Assembly (NCBI RefSeq): GCF_900167445.1
Contig: NZ_FUZT01000001.1
Span: 488,995-552,994 of the forward strand
Reading direction: 5' to 3'
Source: Maledivibacter halophilus
Lineage (GTDB): Bacteria; Bacillota; Clostridia; Peptostreptococcales; Caminicellaceae
Length of the DNA: 64,000 bases
Below, piece by piece: positions 33,737 to 42,773 of the stretch (its first letter is position 1; the number at the start of each line of letters is the position of its first letter). Under the pieces are notes generated by a model. That model saw nothing but the letters and a program-made list of their open reading frames with translations, was not told where the DNA came from and ran no database searches. Position numbers and translations under genes: made by a program.

Positions 33737-34993
33737 TTAATATTCTATTCTATACTGCCTAGGGGTGAAACCAGTGACTTTCTTAAAAGTTTTTGTAAAA
33801 TAACTTTGGTCATTAAATCCTACCGAGATGGCTATATTAGGTATAGTATCCTGAGTATTGGCTAATAAACATTTACTTTCTTCAATACGTATCTTTTGGA
33901 TATACTTTGAGAATGAAACCCCTGTTTCTTTTTTGAATAAGGTAGAAAAATACGAAGGGTTAAGATGAACATAATCTGCAACCTCCTTAAGTTTAAGAGG
34001 ATAATTGTAGTAGGAGTTAATGTATGAAATTGCTCTTTTTATTATGTCTTTATTTTTTGAAGAAGGTATGTTGACAACACATTCTGAATAATAATCTAAT
34101 ACTTTCAGCATCCAAAAAGATAGATTATTCAAATCCTTTATTGTTTTTAAATCTTCAAACAATAAATAGTTAAAGGCCATCATTTCTCTTAGATTTGCTC
34201 CTCCTTCTATAGCTGCACGGGAAAGAAGAGAGCATAGCTCTATCATTCTAGTTTTTATAATATCTATATTATGTCCTTCATTTAAATATATAAAAGCCAA
34301 TAATTTATTTAAAATATTTTTAGCTTCAAGATTATTTCCATTCTTTACTTTAATATATAAATTTTTTTCGTAATAATATGATAAATAATCCTTATTGGGT
34401 TGAGCCTTCGTTAGTTGTACTTCTTCATTTATTCTGGATTGTTGTTTCATTCGTTGCTTTTTTTCATCTAATATGCTTTTAGATTCTTTTAAATGTAACG
34501 AAGTTATCATAAAAAGAATATCTCCCAAATATTTGATTTTAGAGATATCAATTATAGGTATTGTTTGAACATATTTAGAAAAACTATGGGATTCATTAGA
34601 AGAAAAGGTTGAAATTTTTTTTGTTTTTAGATCTATTAATTTATTATCTAATTCTTTAATTGATATAGGACCAGCTATTAGGCCGCCCCAAAATACGTTG
34701 TTATTTAACAAAGGTATTGCTATATGCATGAAATCCATAGGACAAAAAAAGAAATAAGGTTCTCCAATATTCATAGATTGTTTACTTGCTTTACAAAATT
34801 CATTTTTACAAAAAGAAATTTCATTGGAATGCTTATTGCACAAAGAGCAAAATTTCATTGAATTTCCCATAGAGTCCAATATATTGCCGCTTTTATCAAC
34901 AGCTCGAATACTTACATCTATAGCCATGTAATATGTTTTTAAGAGCTCTTTTAAGTTTTCTTTTAGTAAGTTTCCATTTTTGTCAAAAATCAT
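33737..34993 (-). CDS. AraC-family regulator with PocR sensory domain
   Basis: A 418-residue regulator. The N-terminal PocR-type domain (about 1-160) has the Cys-rich stretch CSLCNKHSNEISFCKNEFC (about 48-66) and HIAIPLLNNNVFWGGLIAGP (about 91-110). The C-terminal AraC DNA-binding domain with two HTH units occupies about 315-418 and ends FTPRQYRIEY. PocR domains bind small metabolites such as propanediol in the founding family. It is divergent from the UroD-thioredoxin gene at 35371 and is probably its regulator. A second PocR domain occurs in the histidine kinase at 38996. Confidence 0.9.
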   Translation of the reverse strand: MIFDKNGNLLKENLKELLKTYYMAIDVSIRAVDKSGNILDSMGNSMKFCSLCNKHSNEISFCKNEFCKASKQSMNIGEPYFFFCPMDFMHIAIPLLNNNVFWGGLIAGPISIKELDNKLIDLKTKKISTFSSNESHSFSKYVQTIPIIDISKIKYLGDILFMITSLHLKESKSILDEKKQRMKQQSRINEEVQLTKAQPNKDYLSYYYEKNLYIKVKNGNNLEAKNILNKLLAFIYLNEGHNIDIIKTRMIELCSLLSRAAIEGGANLREMMAFNYLLFEDLKTIKDLNNLSFWMLKVLDYYSECVVNIPSSKNKDIIKRAISYINSYYNYPLKLKEVADYVHLNPSYFSTLFKKETGVSFSKYIQKIRIEESKCLLANTQDTIPNIAISVGFNDQSYFTKTFKKVTGFTPRQYRIEY

Positions 34994-35370
34994 TTAAGTC
35001 TCCCCCATTTAACCTCTTAAAAATTTTTAAAAAACATTATTTGATGCCACAATAGTGCATCTATATTATAAAATTAATAAAACTTAGGTACTATAATTTA
35101 TCATTAGCTAAATAAAGGAATGGGATGTTTTTGGAGGTAGTAATTATGTAATTTTGCCAAGTTAGAGTTATGCAATTTCCTCAATTAATTTAATATTGAG
35201 CTTTACTTAATAATAGTACAAAAAAAAATAAGTTTCAATAAGAAAATTCTGAAAAACCCAAAAAAATTACCAAAAAAATAATAAAGTTGCAAGATTTAGA
35301 AAAGGAAAATATATATCATATTAATTGAGGGAAGTATATAATTTGAATTTAGGGGAGGTCTAATAACCGT
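34994..35370. other. Divergent intergenic region
   Basis: No gene is present. It holds a partial MITE-like element (35128-35187) and the leader shared with 23041-23290. No sigma-54 promoter was seen; AGGGGAGG precedes the start at 35371. Confidence 0.6.
35128..35187. repeat. Partial MITE-like element (right end)
   Basis: The last part, AGTTATGCAATTTCCTCAAT, and the inner TTTTGCCAAGTTAGA match the fragment at 4119-4173 and the right end of 49887-50012. The left end is missing. Confidence 0.6.
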
Positions 35371-35453
35371 ATGACTGGAAAAGAACTAATATTTAAAACA
35401 TTAAGGCATGAGAAAACAGAGAGGGTTCCTTGGATTCCTTTTGCAGGTGTTCA
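35202..35453. repeat. Direct repeat, copy 2 (leader plus 5' end of UroD gene)
   Basis: Source-like copy of the 250-base repeat whose degenerate partner lies at 23041-23290. Here the coding frame is intact. Confidence 0.8.
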
Positions 35454-36726
35454 TGCAGGTAAATTAATAAATGTAAATGCAAAAGAGATACTAACTGATG
35501 GAGATAAGCTATTTAAGTCTCTTTTAGAGGTTAACAAATTATACAGACCAGATGGTCAACCAATAATGTTTGATCTTCAAATTGAAGCAGAGGTATTGGG
35601 ATGTGAATTGATGTGGGCAGAAGATGCTCCACCGGCAGTTAAAGCCCATCCTTTATCAGAGACTAAAGAAGTTCCATGTACATGTATGTTGCCTCAAAAA
35701 AATGATGGAAGAATACCAATGGTTTTGGATGTAATGAAGAGAATGAAAAAAGAAGTAGGTGATACAACTGCTCTTTATGGTTTAACTTGTGGACCATTTA
35801 CATTAGCATCACATCTTCGTGGAACTAATATTTTCATGGATATGTTTGAAGATCCAGAATATACAAAAGAGCTTATTATTTTTGCCAATGAAGCAAATAA
35901 AAAAATGGCTGAATATTATATTGAAGCAGGTATGGATGTTATTGCTATAGTTGACCCACTTGTATCTCAAATCTCACCAAGACATTTTAAACAATTTTTA
36001 TTAAATCCATATAAGGATTTATTTAAGTTTATAAGAGAAAGAGAAGTTTTTTCATCATTTTTCGTATGTGGAGATGCTACAAGAAGTATAGAGGTTATGT
36101 GTCAAACAAATCCAGATTCTATTTCTATAGATGAGAATATAGATATGGTAGGAGCAAAAGAAATATCAGATAAATATAATATAGCTATTGGAGGAAATAT
36201 TCCTCTTACAACAGTCATGTTACATGGTACTCAGCAGGACAATATGAAATATACATTGGATTTATTAGATAAATTGAGTCATGATAATTTGATTATTGCT
36301 CCAGGCTGTGACATGCCATACGATGTGCCTATTGAAAATACCATAGCTGTTCAGCAGACTATTCGTCAGCCAGATGAAGTTAGAAAAGTTCTTGAAAATT
36401 ATGAATTTGTTGAAGAGGATATTGAAATAGATCTACCGGATTATGAATCTCTTGAAAAACCACTTGTTGAGGTGTTCACTCTTGATTCAGCCACTTGTGC
36501 TGCGTGTACTTATATGATGAATGCAGCTAAAGATGCAAAAGATTATTTTGGAGATAGAATAGATGTTATTGAATACAAGTTTACCATTAAAGAAAACATA
36601 GCTAGGGTAAAGAAAATGGGAGTTAAAAACTTACCTAGTATATACATTAATGGAAAATTGAAATATTCTTCTATTATCCCAAATAAAAATGAATTGCTTA
36701 CTGCCATAGAAAAGGAAATGAAGTAA
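35371..36726 (+). CDS. UroD/MtaA-family methyltransferase fused to a thioredoxin-like domain
   Basis: A 451-residue protein. Residues of about 1-350 form a UroD/MtaA TIM barrel, starting ELIFKTLRHEKTERVPWIPF. The zinc ligand region is FFVCGDATRS near 231-240, with Cys in APGCDMPYD near 311-319. A linker (about 345-362) leads to a C-terminal thioredoxin-fold domain with VEVFTLDSATCAACTYM (redox or binding motif C-x-x-C near 376-379) and a cis-Pro segment LPSIYING. The fusion is unusual for MtaA-type proteins. GTPase and radical SAM genes follow on the same strand. The Cys pair could accept or reduce a corrinoid-bound group, which is inference. Confidence 0.88.
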   Translation: MTGKELIFKTLRHEKTERVPWIPFAGVHAGKLINVNAKEILTDGDKLFKSLLEVNKLYRPDGQPIMFDLQIEAEVLGCELMWAEDAPPAVKAHPLSETKEVPCTCMLPQKNDGRIPMVLDVMKRMKKEVGDTTALYGLTCGPFTLASHLRGTNIFMDMFEDPEYTKELIIFANEANKKMAEYYIEAGMDVIAIVDPLVSQISPRHFKQFLLNPYKDLFKFIREREVFSSFFVCGDATRSIEVMCQTNPDSISIDENIDMVGAKEISDKYNIAIGGNIPLTTVMLHGTQQDNMKYTLDLLDKLSHDNLIIAPGCDMPYDVPIENTIAVQQTIRQPDEVRKVLENYEFVEEDIEIDLPDYESLEKPLVEVFTLDSATCAACTYMMNAAKDAKDYFGDRIDVIEYKFTIKENIARVKKMGVKNLPSIYINGKLKYSSIIPNKNELLTAIEKEMK

Positions 36727-36816
36727 AGTATAAAACTTTTATGATATTGTTATATCTCATAATGATGTATATATTAAATAGCCTAAGTAGAAGATTATTA
36801 GTCCTAGGGGATGTTT

Positions 36817-37758
36817 ATGATGTCAATTAAAAATAAGAAAGAACTTTATCTAGTTTCGGGATTCTTAGGTGCAGGGAAAACCACTTTTATGAGTAATTTA
36901 ATAAAAATGTTTAAAAGTCAAAAAATAGCTATTGTAATAAATGAGTTTGGAAAACAGGGAATAGATGGTCTACTGTTAAGTAAAGAAGGAATCTCTATAA
37001 GGGAGATCAGCAATGGATCTATATTCTGCAATTGTCGTTCAGACAGTTTTATAGATGCACTTGTGAAAATCTCAGAAATTCCAGTGGATATTGTTCTAAT
37101 TGAAAGTTCAGGACTGTCAGATCCAACGGGAATGTCTAAAATTTTATCTATGGTTCAGGAATTAACGGAAAATAGTTATGAATATATAGGAAATATAACA
37201 ATAGTAGATGCAACAAATTTTGAAAAATTACTATCTACAGCAGTTGCAGTAAAGCTTCAAATTGCCAGTAGTGATTTAGTACTTATAAATAAAATTGATT
37301 TAGTAGATAAAGGGAAATTAGAGAAAATTGAAAACTTGATTAAAGAAGTAAATCCATTGGTCTCTATTAAGTATACAAAATATGGTTTGATTAAAGATAG
37401 GCGGTGGATTGAAAATCTCAACTGCAAGAATAGCTCGGGAGATATAAATATAGCAAAGAAACGAATAATAGGAACACAAAAAATTTTAGTTTCTATGGAA
37501 GGCAATTTTTCAAAAGAATTAATCAGAAAATGGATTGAGGATTTTTCAGATTATTTCTATAGGATTAAAGGATTTGTTCGTATTGAAGGAAAATGGCATT
37601 ACATAGATGGAACATCAAATCAATTAGAGATTACAAAAACCGATATAATGCCGGATAAAGGCTCTCTAGTAATATTGGCATCAGGCAATCAGCCAGTAAA
37701 GAAAAATATGATTTCTAGTTGGCAGAATTATTTTAATCGGGATTTAGTTTTATTATAA
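36817..37758 (+). CDS. CobW/COG0523-type P-loop GTPase
   Basis: A 313-residue G3E-family GTPase. Walker A SGFLGAGKTT is at the N-terminus, VINEFGKQGIDG corresponds to the switch I region, ESSGLSDP to Walker B, and INKIDLVD is the NKxD base-specificity motif. The usual metal-binding CxCC is altered to FCNC. The first ATG (36811) touches the AGGGG site; ATGs at 36817 and 36820 are better spaced. Relatives deliver metal ions to enzymes, and adjacency to a zinc-dependent UroD-type enzyme fits metal or cofactor loading. Confidence 0.88.
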   Translation: MMSIKNKKELYLVSGFLGAGKTTFMSNLIKMFKSQKIAIVINEFGKQGIDGLLLSKEGISIREISNGSIFCNCRSDSFIDALVKISEIPVDIVLIESSGLSDPTGMSKILSMVQELTENSYEYIGNITIVDATNFEKLLSTAVAVKLQIASSDLVLINKIDLVDKGKLEKIENLIKEVNPLVSIKYTKYGLIKDRRWIENLNCKNSSGDINIAKKRIIGTQKILVSMEGNFSKELIRKWIEDFSDYFYRIKGFVRIEGKWHYIDGTSNQLEITKTDIMPDKGSLVILASGNQPVKKNMISSWQNYFNRDLVLL

Positions 37759-37841
37759 ATTGTTAGTTAGTATTATAGCCTGATATTTTAGGGCAGTGGA
37801 ATAGATTACTTTGTTTTTAGCTATGAATTGGAGATGAAAAA

Positions 37842-38846
37842 ATGAGTTTAAATATATCTAGACACGATAAAAATCTTAATAATAAAGTATTGATGATATT
37901 AAATAAAGCTCTTCATGGAGGACAAATAACTAAGAAGGAAGCTAAAACTCTCCTAAATGTAGATGTATATTCGAAAGATATGTATAATATTTTAGCTTGT
38001 GCCAATGTTCTTTCAAGAAAGCATTTCAAAAATCTTGGAGAAATATATGCACAGATAGGACTAAATAATTCGCCATGTTCTAAAAATTGTAACTTCTGTT
38101 TCTTTGGTGAAAAGCATGGTTTAATTAAAGAAATAGTTAATATAGAAGAAGAGGAAATATATAGAAAAGTAGATAACTTTATAAAATCCGGCGTTACAGA
38201 GGTATTCTTAATGGCAACGGCAGACTATGATTTTGAAAAATTTTTAGCAATAGGAAGAAAAGTTAGAAAAATTATACCAAAGGAAATGAAATTAGTTGCT
38301 AATTTAGGTGATTTTAATAGGGAAATGGCCTGCGAGCTTAAGAAAATAGGATTTACTGGAGCCTACCATATCTGTAGATTAAGAGAAGGTGAAGATACAG
38401 ATATTCCTAAAGAAGAAAGGATATCAACATTATCAATTATTCAGCAATCGGATTTAGAGCTTTATTACTGTGTTGAGCCAATTGGACCTGAGCATACTAT
38501 AGATGAAATTGTAGAAGAAATATTTAGGGGATTGGAGTATGATGCTTCTGTTATGGCAGTAATGAGAAGAATTCCAGTAAAAGGAACTCCCCTTGAAAAA
38601 GCTGGTCAAATAAGTGAACTGGAGCTTTCTAAAATATGTGCTGTAACACGTTTAGCTGCAGGGGATTCTATTAGAGCAATGGGAGTACACGAACCTAGCC
38701 TTTTATCTTTAGTTGGTGGTGCTAATCAGATTTACGCTGAGAAGGGGTGTAATCCAAGAGATTTAAAGAAGGAAACTAGTGATGGTAGAGGATTTTCAGC
38801 AGCTATGGCTAACAAGATGTTATTGGAAGCCGGTTGGGAGTATTGA
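37842..38846 (+). CDS. Radical SAM enzyme of the BioB/HydE/PylB-like group
   Basis: A 334-residue radical SAM protein with the C-x3-C-x2-C cluster motif at C79, C83 and C86 (SPCSKNCNFCFFGE). It has the helical N-terminal extension of the biotin-synthase-like group (ILNKALHGGQITKKEAKTLL) and a C-terminal GANQIYAEKGCNPRDLKKETSDGRG typical of BAM-type folds. No pyrrolysine, biotin or hydrogenase genes accompany it, so function is open. It is third in the UroD-Trx/GTPase/radical SAM series and may modify a cofactor or protein for the methyltransferase. Confidence 0.86.
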   Translation: MSLNISRHDKNLNNKVLMILNKALHGGQITKKEAKTLLNVDVYSKDMYNILACANVLSRKHFKNLGEIYAQIGLNNSPCSKNCNFCFFGEKHGLIKEIVNIEEEEIYRKVDNFIKSGVTEVFLMATADYDFEKFLAIGRKVRKIIPKEMKLVANLGDFNREMACELKKIGFTGAYHICRLREGEDTDIPKEERISTLSIIQQSDLELYYCVEPIGPEHTIDEIVEEIFRGLEYDASVMAVMRRIPVKGTPLEKAGQISELELSKICAVTRLAAGDSIRAMGVHEPSLLSLVGGANQIYAEKGCNPRDLKKETSDGRGFSAAMANKMLLEAGWEY

Positions 38847-38879
38847 TTAATTCTGAGTAAATATATTATTGTATTTTTA

Positions 38880-38920
38880 GAAGACAAACTTGTTTGTAAA
38901 GCAGGTTTGTTTTTTTATTT
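38880..38920 (+). terminator. Terminator after the radical SAM gene
   Basis: ACAAACTTG pairs with CAGGTTTGT (38884-38911, G-U pairs allowed), followed by TTTTTTTATT. Confidence 0.8.
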
Positions 38921-38995
38921 AACAATACTGTTTTGATTTCCTCATTTATTATATACTAAAATTATGCAAATAGAACTATGAGGAGGTATATAAGC

Positions 38996-40552
38996 TTGAA
39001 CATAGAGAAAGAACAATTTTTCGATTGGGGTCAGATTCAATGGCAATATGAACCGGAAAAAAATAACTCTCGCAGCAATATGAATATAGGAATTATTACA
39101 ATTTATCCAGGAAAAAGACAGAATATGCACATCCATTACGGTGATGAACAGGTACTTTATGTACTTTCAGGAGAAGGTAAACAAATTGTTGATGATGAAA
39201 TCACATTAATACATCCTGGTTCAATATTTCATATTGAAGCGGGTTCTACCCACGAGACTATAAATACTGGGGAAAAACCATTAAAGGAATTATTAATATC
39301 TAGTCCTGTGAATTATGAGCAAGAGATATTTGTAAAAAGCAAAAGACAAAAGATAGAACAATACAATGAAAAAATATATCCTGATAGAATAGAAATAAAT
39401 AATGAAATCGAATATTTATTTAAAAAGAATATAGATCCATTAAAAATTCCTATAATTATATTTGATCATAAGGGAGAAATAATCATTAAAGGCAATTATT
39501 GTCCTAAATTTTGTAAAATTAATTGTGATATAGATAAAAGTATTTACAATTGTGTTCTATACAATATTAAAGATGAATATACACCTCCACATTATAGTGA
39601 TTCAAATGCTTTTGTCTGTCCCTATGGCTTAACAGTATTTACAGTACCAATAATATATAATGAAAAAGTTATTGGTACTGTTAAAGGCGGTCATATAAGA
39701 GAATCGAAAAGTAAAATTAAGAGTAATAGGAATATGAAGGAAAGTGGTGCAAGTTATGTGCCCTATGATACTCCAAAAAGTACTGTTAATGCTATATTAC
39801 AAATAATGAAAAAGCTAAGCAAAAATATTGTTAATTATTATATATTTAAAAACACAGAGATAGAATTGAATAAAAAAGATGAAATAATCAAAGATATTGT
39901 AAAAAATGAAATTCTCTTGGAGGAATCTTTAAAAACTACTAAAGATAAAGTTTTAAGTATACAAATAAATAATCATTTTTTATTCAATACTCTCAATGCT
40001 ATTGCTAGTTTAGCAATAAAGGAAGGTTCATTCAGTACTTATAATGCAATTGTTGACCTTTCAAAAATGTTTAGATATACCTTGAAAAACAGTAGCTATT
40101 TTGTTGAATTTAAAGATGAAATAAATTATTTAAAGAACTATATTAATCTTCAAAAGCTTAGATATGGCCATAGATTAACCGTTGATTTTAATATTTCTTT
40201 AGAGGTCAAAAATAGAAATGTTCCCTTTAACTTTCTACAACCTATAATAGAAAATTGTTTTAAACATGGATTTAAAGATATAAAAGACAGTATGAAAATT
40301 TCTTTGAGTGCTCAGATAGATGAAGAAAGATTAATAATTGAAATAAAGGATAATGGTATAGGAATAAAAGAAAATGACTTAATTGAGCTAAAATCTAAAA
40401 TAATTGATGATAGAAATTATCTTATGAGTGGCTTAATTATGGTTTGGTCGAAACTGGGAAAATATTATGGAAATAATTTTTTCTTTGATATTAAGAGTAT
40501 TTATGAAAAAGGAACCTTAGTAATAATTCACTTGCCCCATAAAATTATTTAG
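38996..40552 (+). CDS. Cupin-PocR-histidine kinase fusion (LytS/YesM-type kinase)
   Basis: A 518-residue sensor kinase without obvious membrane segments. The N-terminal cupin (about 25-100) has MHIHYGDEQVLYVLSGEG and HPGSIFHIEAGSTH. A PocR-type sensor (about 135-240) has the Cys-rich YCPKFCKINC and GTVKGGHI. A His_kinase domain with QINNHFLFNTLNAIASLA (phospho-acceptor His near 324) and an ATPase domain (IENCFKHG, DNGIGI) follow. An ATG at 38978 overlaps the AGGAGG site; the TTG at 38996, 9 bases after it, is the likely start. The next gene is its response regulator. Two ligand-binding domains suggest cytosolic metabolite sensing. Confidence 0.9.
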   Translation: MNIEKEQFFDWGQIQWQYEPEKNNSRSNMNIGIITIYPGKRQNMHIHYGDEQVLYVLSGEGKQIVDDEITLIHPGSIFHIEAGSTHETINTGEKPLKELLISSPVNYEQEIFVKSKRQKIEQYNEKIYPDRIEINNEIEYLFKKNIDPLKIPIIIFDHKGEIIIKGNYCPKFCKINCDIDKSIYNCVLYNIKDEYTPPHYSDSNAFVCPYGLTVFTVPIIYNEKVIGTVKGGHIRESKSKIKSNRNMKESGASYVPYDTPKSTVNAILQIMKKLSKNIVNYYIFKNTEIELNKKDEIIKDIVKNEILLEESLKTTKDKVLSIQINNHFLFNTLNAIASLAIKEGSFSTYNAIVDLSKMFRYTLKNSSYFVEFKDEINYLKNYINLQKLRYGHRLTVDFNISLEVKNRNVPFNFLQPIIENCFKHGFKDIKDSMKISLSAQIDEERLIIEIKDNGIGIKENDLIELKSKIIDDRNYLMSGLIMVWSKLGKYYGNNFFFDIKSIYEKGTLVIIHLPHKII

Positions 40553-40596
40553 AAAAAATACACTGATATTTTTAAAGGGAGGTAAAGGAAATAGAT

Positions 40597-41295
40597 ATGA
40601 GAAGAGCTATAATAGTAGATGATGAAGAATCCTCAGGTGAAATCATAAAATATCTTATTAAACAAAGTAATTTACTCATTGAGATTGTTGGTCAGGCAGC
40701 TTCAGGAGATGAAGGAGTTAGACTTATAAAAGAGTTAAAACCTGATATAGTATATTTAGATATTAAAATGCCGGTTTACAATGGAATAGAAGTTATGGAA
40801 AGAATAAACTCTTCATATACAAGATCAATAAATTTTATTGTTATTACTGCATATAGCTATTTTGAATATGCACAATCCTCATTAAGATTAGGAGCAAAGG
40901 ATATTCTATTGAAACCAATTGATCCTGAGCAATTCAAGAGAGCCATGGAAAGGGTTATGGGTTACAGGTATACAGATAATCAATTTTTAAATGATATATT
41001 AGAATATATTAATCAAAATTATAGTAGTGAAATAGAACTAAATAAATGTGCAAAGGAGTTCCACACTAGTTCCAATCATATTTCAAGAATGTTTAAAAGA
41101 CATTTGGGAAAAAATTTTATTGCATATCTAAATGAATTAAGAATAAAAAAAGCTGAAAAATTATTAAAGGATACTGAATTGTCAATTAAGGAAATAGCTC
41201 ATAAAATAGGATATAATAATCTAAATTATTTTTATAAGAATTTTAAAAAATTGACGGGAACTACTCCCAAAAAGTTTAAAGAAAATAGTGGCTAA
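40597..41295 (+). CDS. YesN-type response regulator with AraC HTH
   Basis: A 232-residue regulator with a receiver domain (IIVDDEESSGE at the N-terminus, phospho-acceptor Asp in IVYLDIKMP near 54, Lys in LLKPIDPEQF near 104) and a C-terminal AraC-type double HTH (about 125-232) ending FKKLTGTTPKKFKE. It follows the cupin-PocR kinase by 44 bases and is its cognate partner. Targets are likely the neighbouring UroD-thioredoxin series or the M20/DUF3100 genes downstream. Confidence 0.92.
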   Translation: MRRAIIVDDEESSGEIIKYLIKQSNLLIEIVGQAASGDEGVRLIKELKPDIVYLDIKMPVYNGIEVMERINSSYTRSINFIVITAYSYFEYAQSSLRLGAKDILLKPIDPEQFKRAMERVMGYRYTDNQFLNDILEYINQNYSSEIELNKCAKEFHTSSNHISRMFKRHLGKNFIAYLNELRIKKAEKLLKDTELSIKEIAHKIGYNNLNYFYKNFKKLTGTTPKKFKENSG

Positions 41296-41314
41296 TGGCC
41301 ACTGTTTTTTTGTT
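41286..41314 (+). terminator. Terminator after the response regulator gene
   Basis: AGTGGC and GCCACT around TAATG, followed by GTTTTTTTG. Confidence 0.75.
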
Positions 41315-41368
41315 CAATAAAATGTTAAATTTGTTCATAGAAATTGTTTGAAAATTATGAAAAGATAT

Positions 41369-41465
41369 AATTAGGAGAATTGCATAATAAATATGATGGT
41401 GTTTTAAGATTTTAAAGCTATATAGTAGATATTGAAAGAAGATAATCATACAATTTTCTCAATTA
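41369..41465. repeat. MITE-like element, short complete copy
   Basis: Left end AATTAGGAGAATTGCATAAT; reverse complement of right end AATTGAGAAAATTGTATGAT. The 97-base interior shares TTTAAGATTTTAAAGCTATA with the copy at 57286-57410. Confidence 0.7.
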
Positions 41466-41535
41466 ACAATATAAGGATTGAAAGGTTGTGATAGAGGAAA
41501 AATTGATTATTAAGTATTTTGAATGGAGGGAGATA

Positions 41536-42708
41536 ATGATTAGTCTAAAGGAAAACGCTTATAAGATAGAAGGGAAGTTAGTTGAAATAAGAAGACATCT
41601 GCATATGAACCCTGAATTAAGTTTTAAAGAGTTTAAAACAGGAAAATATGTTAGTAAATATCTTAATGAACTGGGAATTACAGTAGTTCAGGAGATAGGA
41701 AAGACCGGTGTATTGGGGATATTAGAAGGAGTTAAAGAAGGTAAAGTGGTGGCATTGAGAGGAGATATGGATGGATTACCTATTATAGAAAGAAATGAAG
41801 TTCCTTATAAATCCAAAAATCAAAATATGCATGCTTGTGGACATGATGTCCATACAACATGTCTATTAGGCGCTGCAATTCTTTTAAGTTCAATCAAAGA
41901 TAGTTTGCCGGGAACAGTTAAGTTTATTTTTCAGCCGGCTGAAGAGATAAATGAAGGCGCTTTAGCTATGATTGAAGATGGTGTATTAGAAAATCCTAAG
42001 GTAGATGCAATATATGGACTACATAATTCTCCAAACATATCAGTAGGTAATGTGGGTGTAAAATGCGGACCATTAATGTCAGCAGTAGATACAATAAAAA
42101 TTAAAATATATGGGGAAAGCGGACATGGAGCGGTACCACATAAAGCAAGGGATGCAATTGTTGCAGCATCAGCAGTTGTTCAAAGCTTACAAACTATTGT
42201 AAGTCGAAAAATATCAGCCTTTGAAACTGCAGTAGTATCCATAGGGACCATTCATGGAGGACAGGCTAATAATGTTATAAGTGATTATGTAGAGATGACT
42301 GGGACAGTAAGAACATATAATGCTGAAGTAAGAAAAAGTATACCTAAAATTATGGGGCGGATTATCAAAGATATTTGTTCAGCATTAGATACAGAAGGGA
42401 AATTAGAGTATGAATTTACTTTACCAGCTGTTATAAATGACGAATACATTACGAGGATAGGGAAAAAAGCAGTGGCAAAAATATCTGGAAAAGAAAGTAT
42501 AGTAATACCAGATTTGTCTGGGGGAGGAGAAGATTTTGCGTTATATCAGGAAAAAGTTCCCGGGTGCTTTTACTTTTTAGGAGTAAGAAATGAATCCAAA
42601 GGTATAGTTAACGAATGGCACCATCCTAAGTTTGATATTGATGAAAAAGCATTGCCAATTGGAGCAGGTATTTTAGCACAGTCAGCCCTTGAGTTTCTAA
42701 CAGATTAA
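41536..42708 (+). CDS. M20 family metallo-amidohydrolase
   Basis: A 390-residue zinc hydrolase of the M20D (hippurate hydrolase/IAA-amino acid hydrolase) group. Metal ligands are suggested by RGDMDGLP, MHACGHDVH, FQPAEE and the C-terminal HHP near 364. A dimerisation domain carries GESGHGAVPHKARDA. An upstream GTG (41488) is in frame, but the GGAGGG site at 41525 points to the ATG at 41536, which gives the usual family N-terminus. It likely cleaves an N-acyl amino acid or similar amide, with the two membrane proteins downstream handling transport. Confidence 0.92.
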   Translation: MISLKENAYKIEGKLVEIRRHLHMNPELSFKEFKTGKYVSKYLNELGITVVQEIGKTGVLGILEGVKEGKVVALRGDMDGLPIIERNEVPYKSKNQNMHACGHDVHTTCLLGAAILLSSIKDSLPGTVKFIFQPAEEINEGALAMIEDGVLENPKVDAIYGLHNSPNISVGNVGVKCGPLMSAVDTIKIKIYGESGHGAVPHKARDAIVAASAVVQSLQTIVSRKISAFETAVVSIGTIHGGQANNVISDYVEMTGTVRTYNAEVRKSIPKIMGRIIKDICSALDTEGKLEYEFTLPAVINDEYITRIGKKAVAKISGKESIVIPDLSGGGEDFALYQEKVPGCFYFLGVRNESKGIVNEWHHPKFDIDEKALPIGAGILAQSALEFLTD

Positions 42709-42773
42709 GCATTAAATTTTGGGTAAGTAAGCTTTTTCATAAATATAAATATATAAGAGAGTGAGGTTAATAT

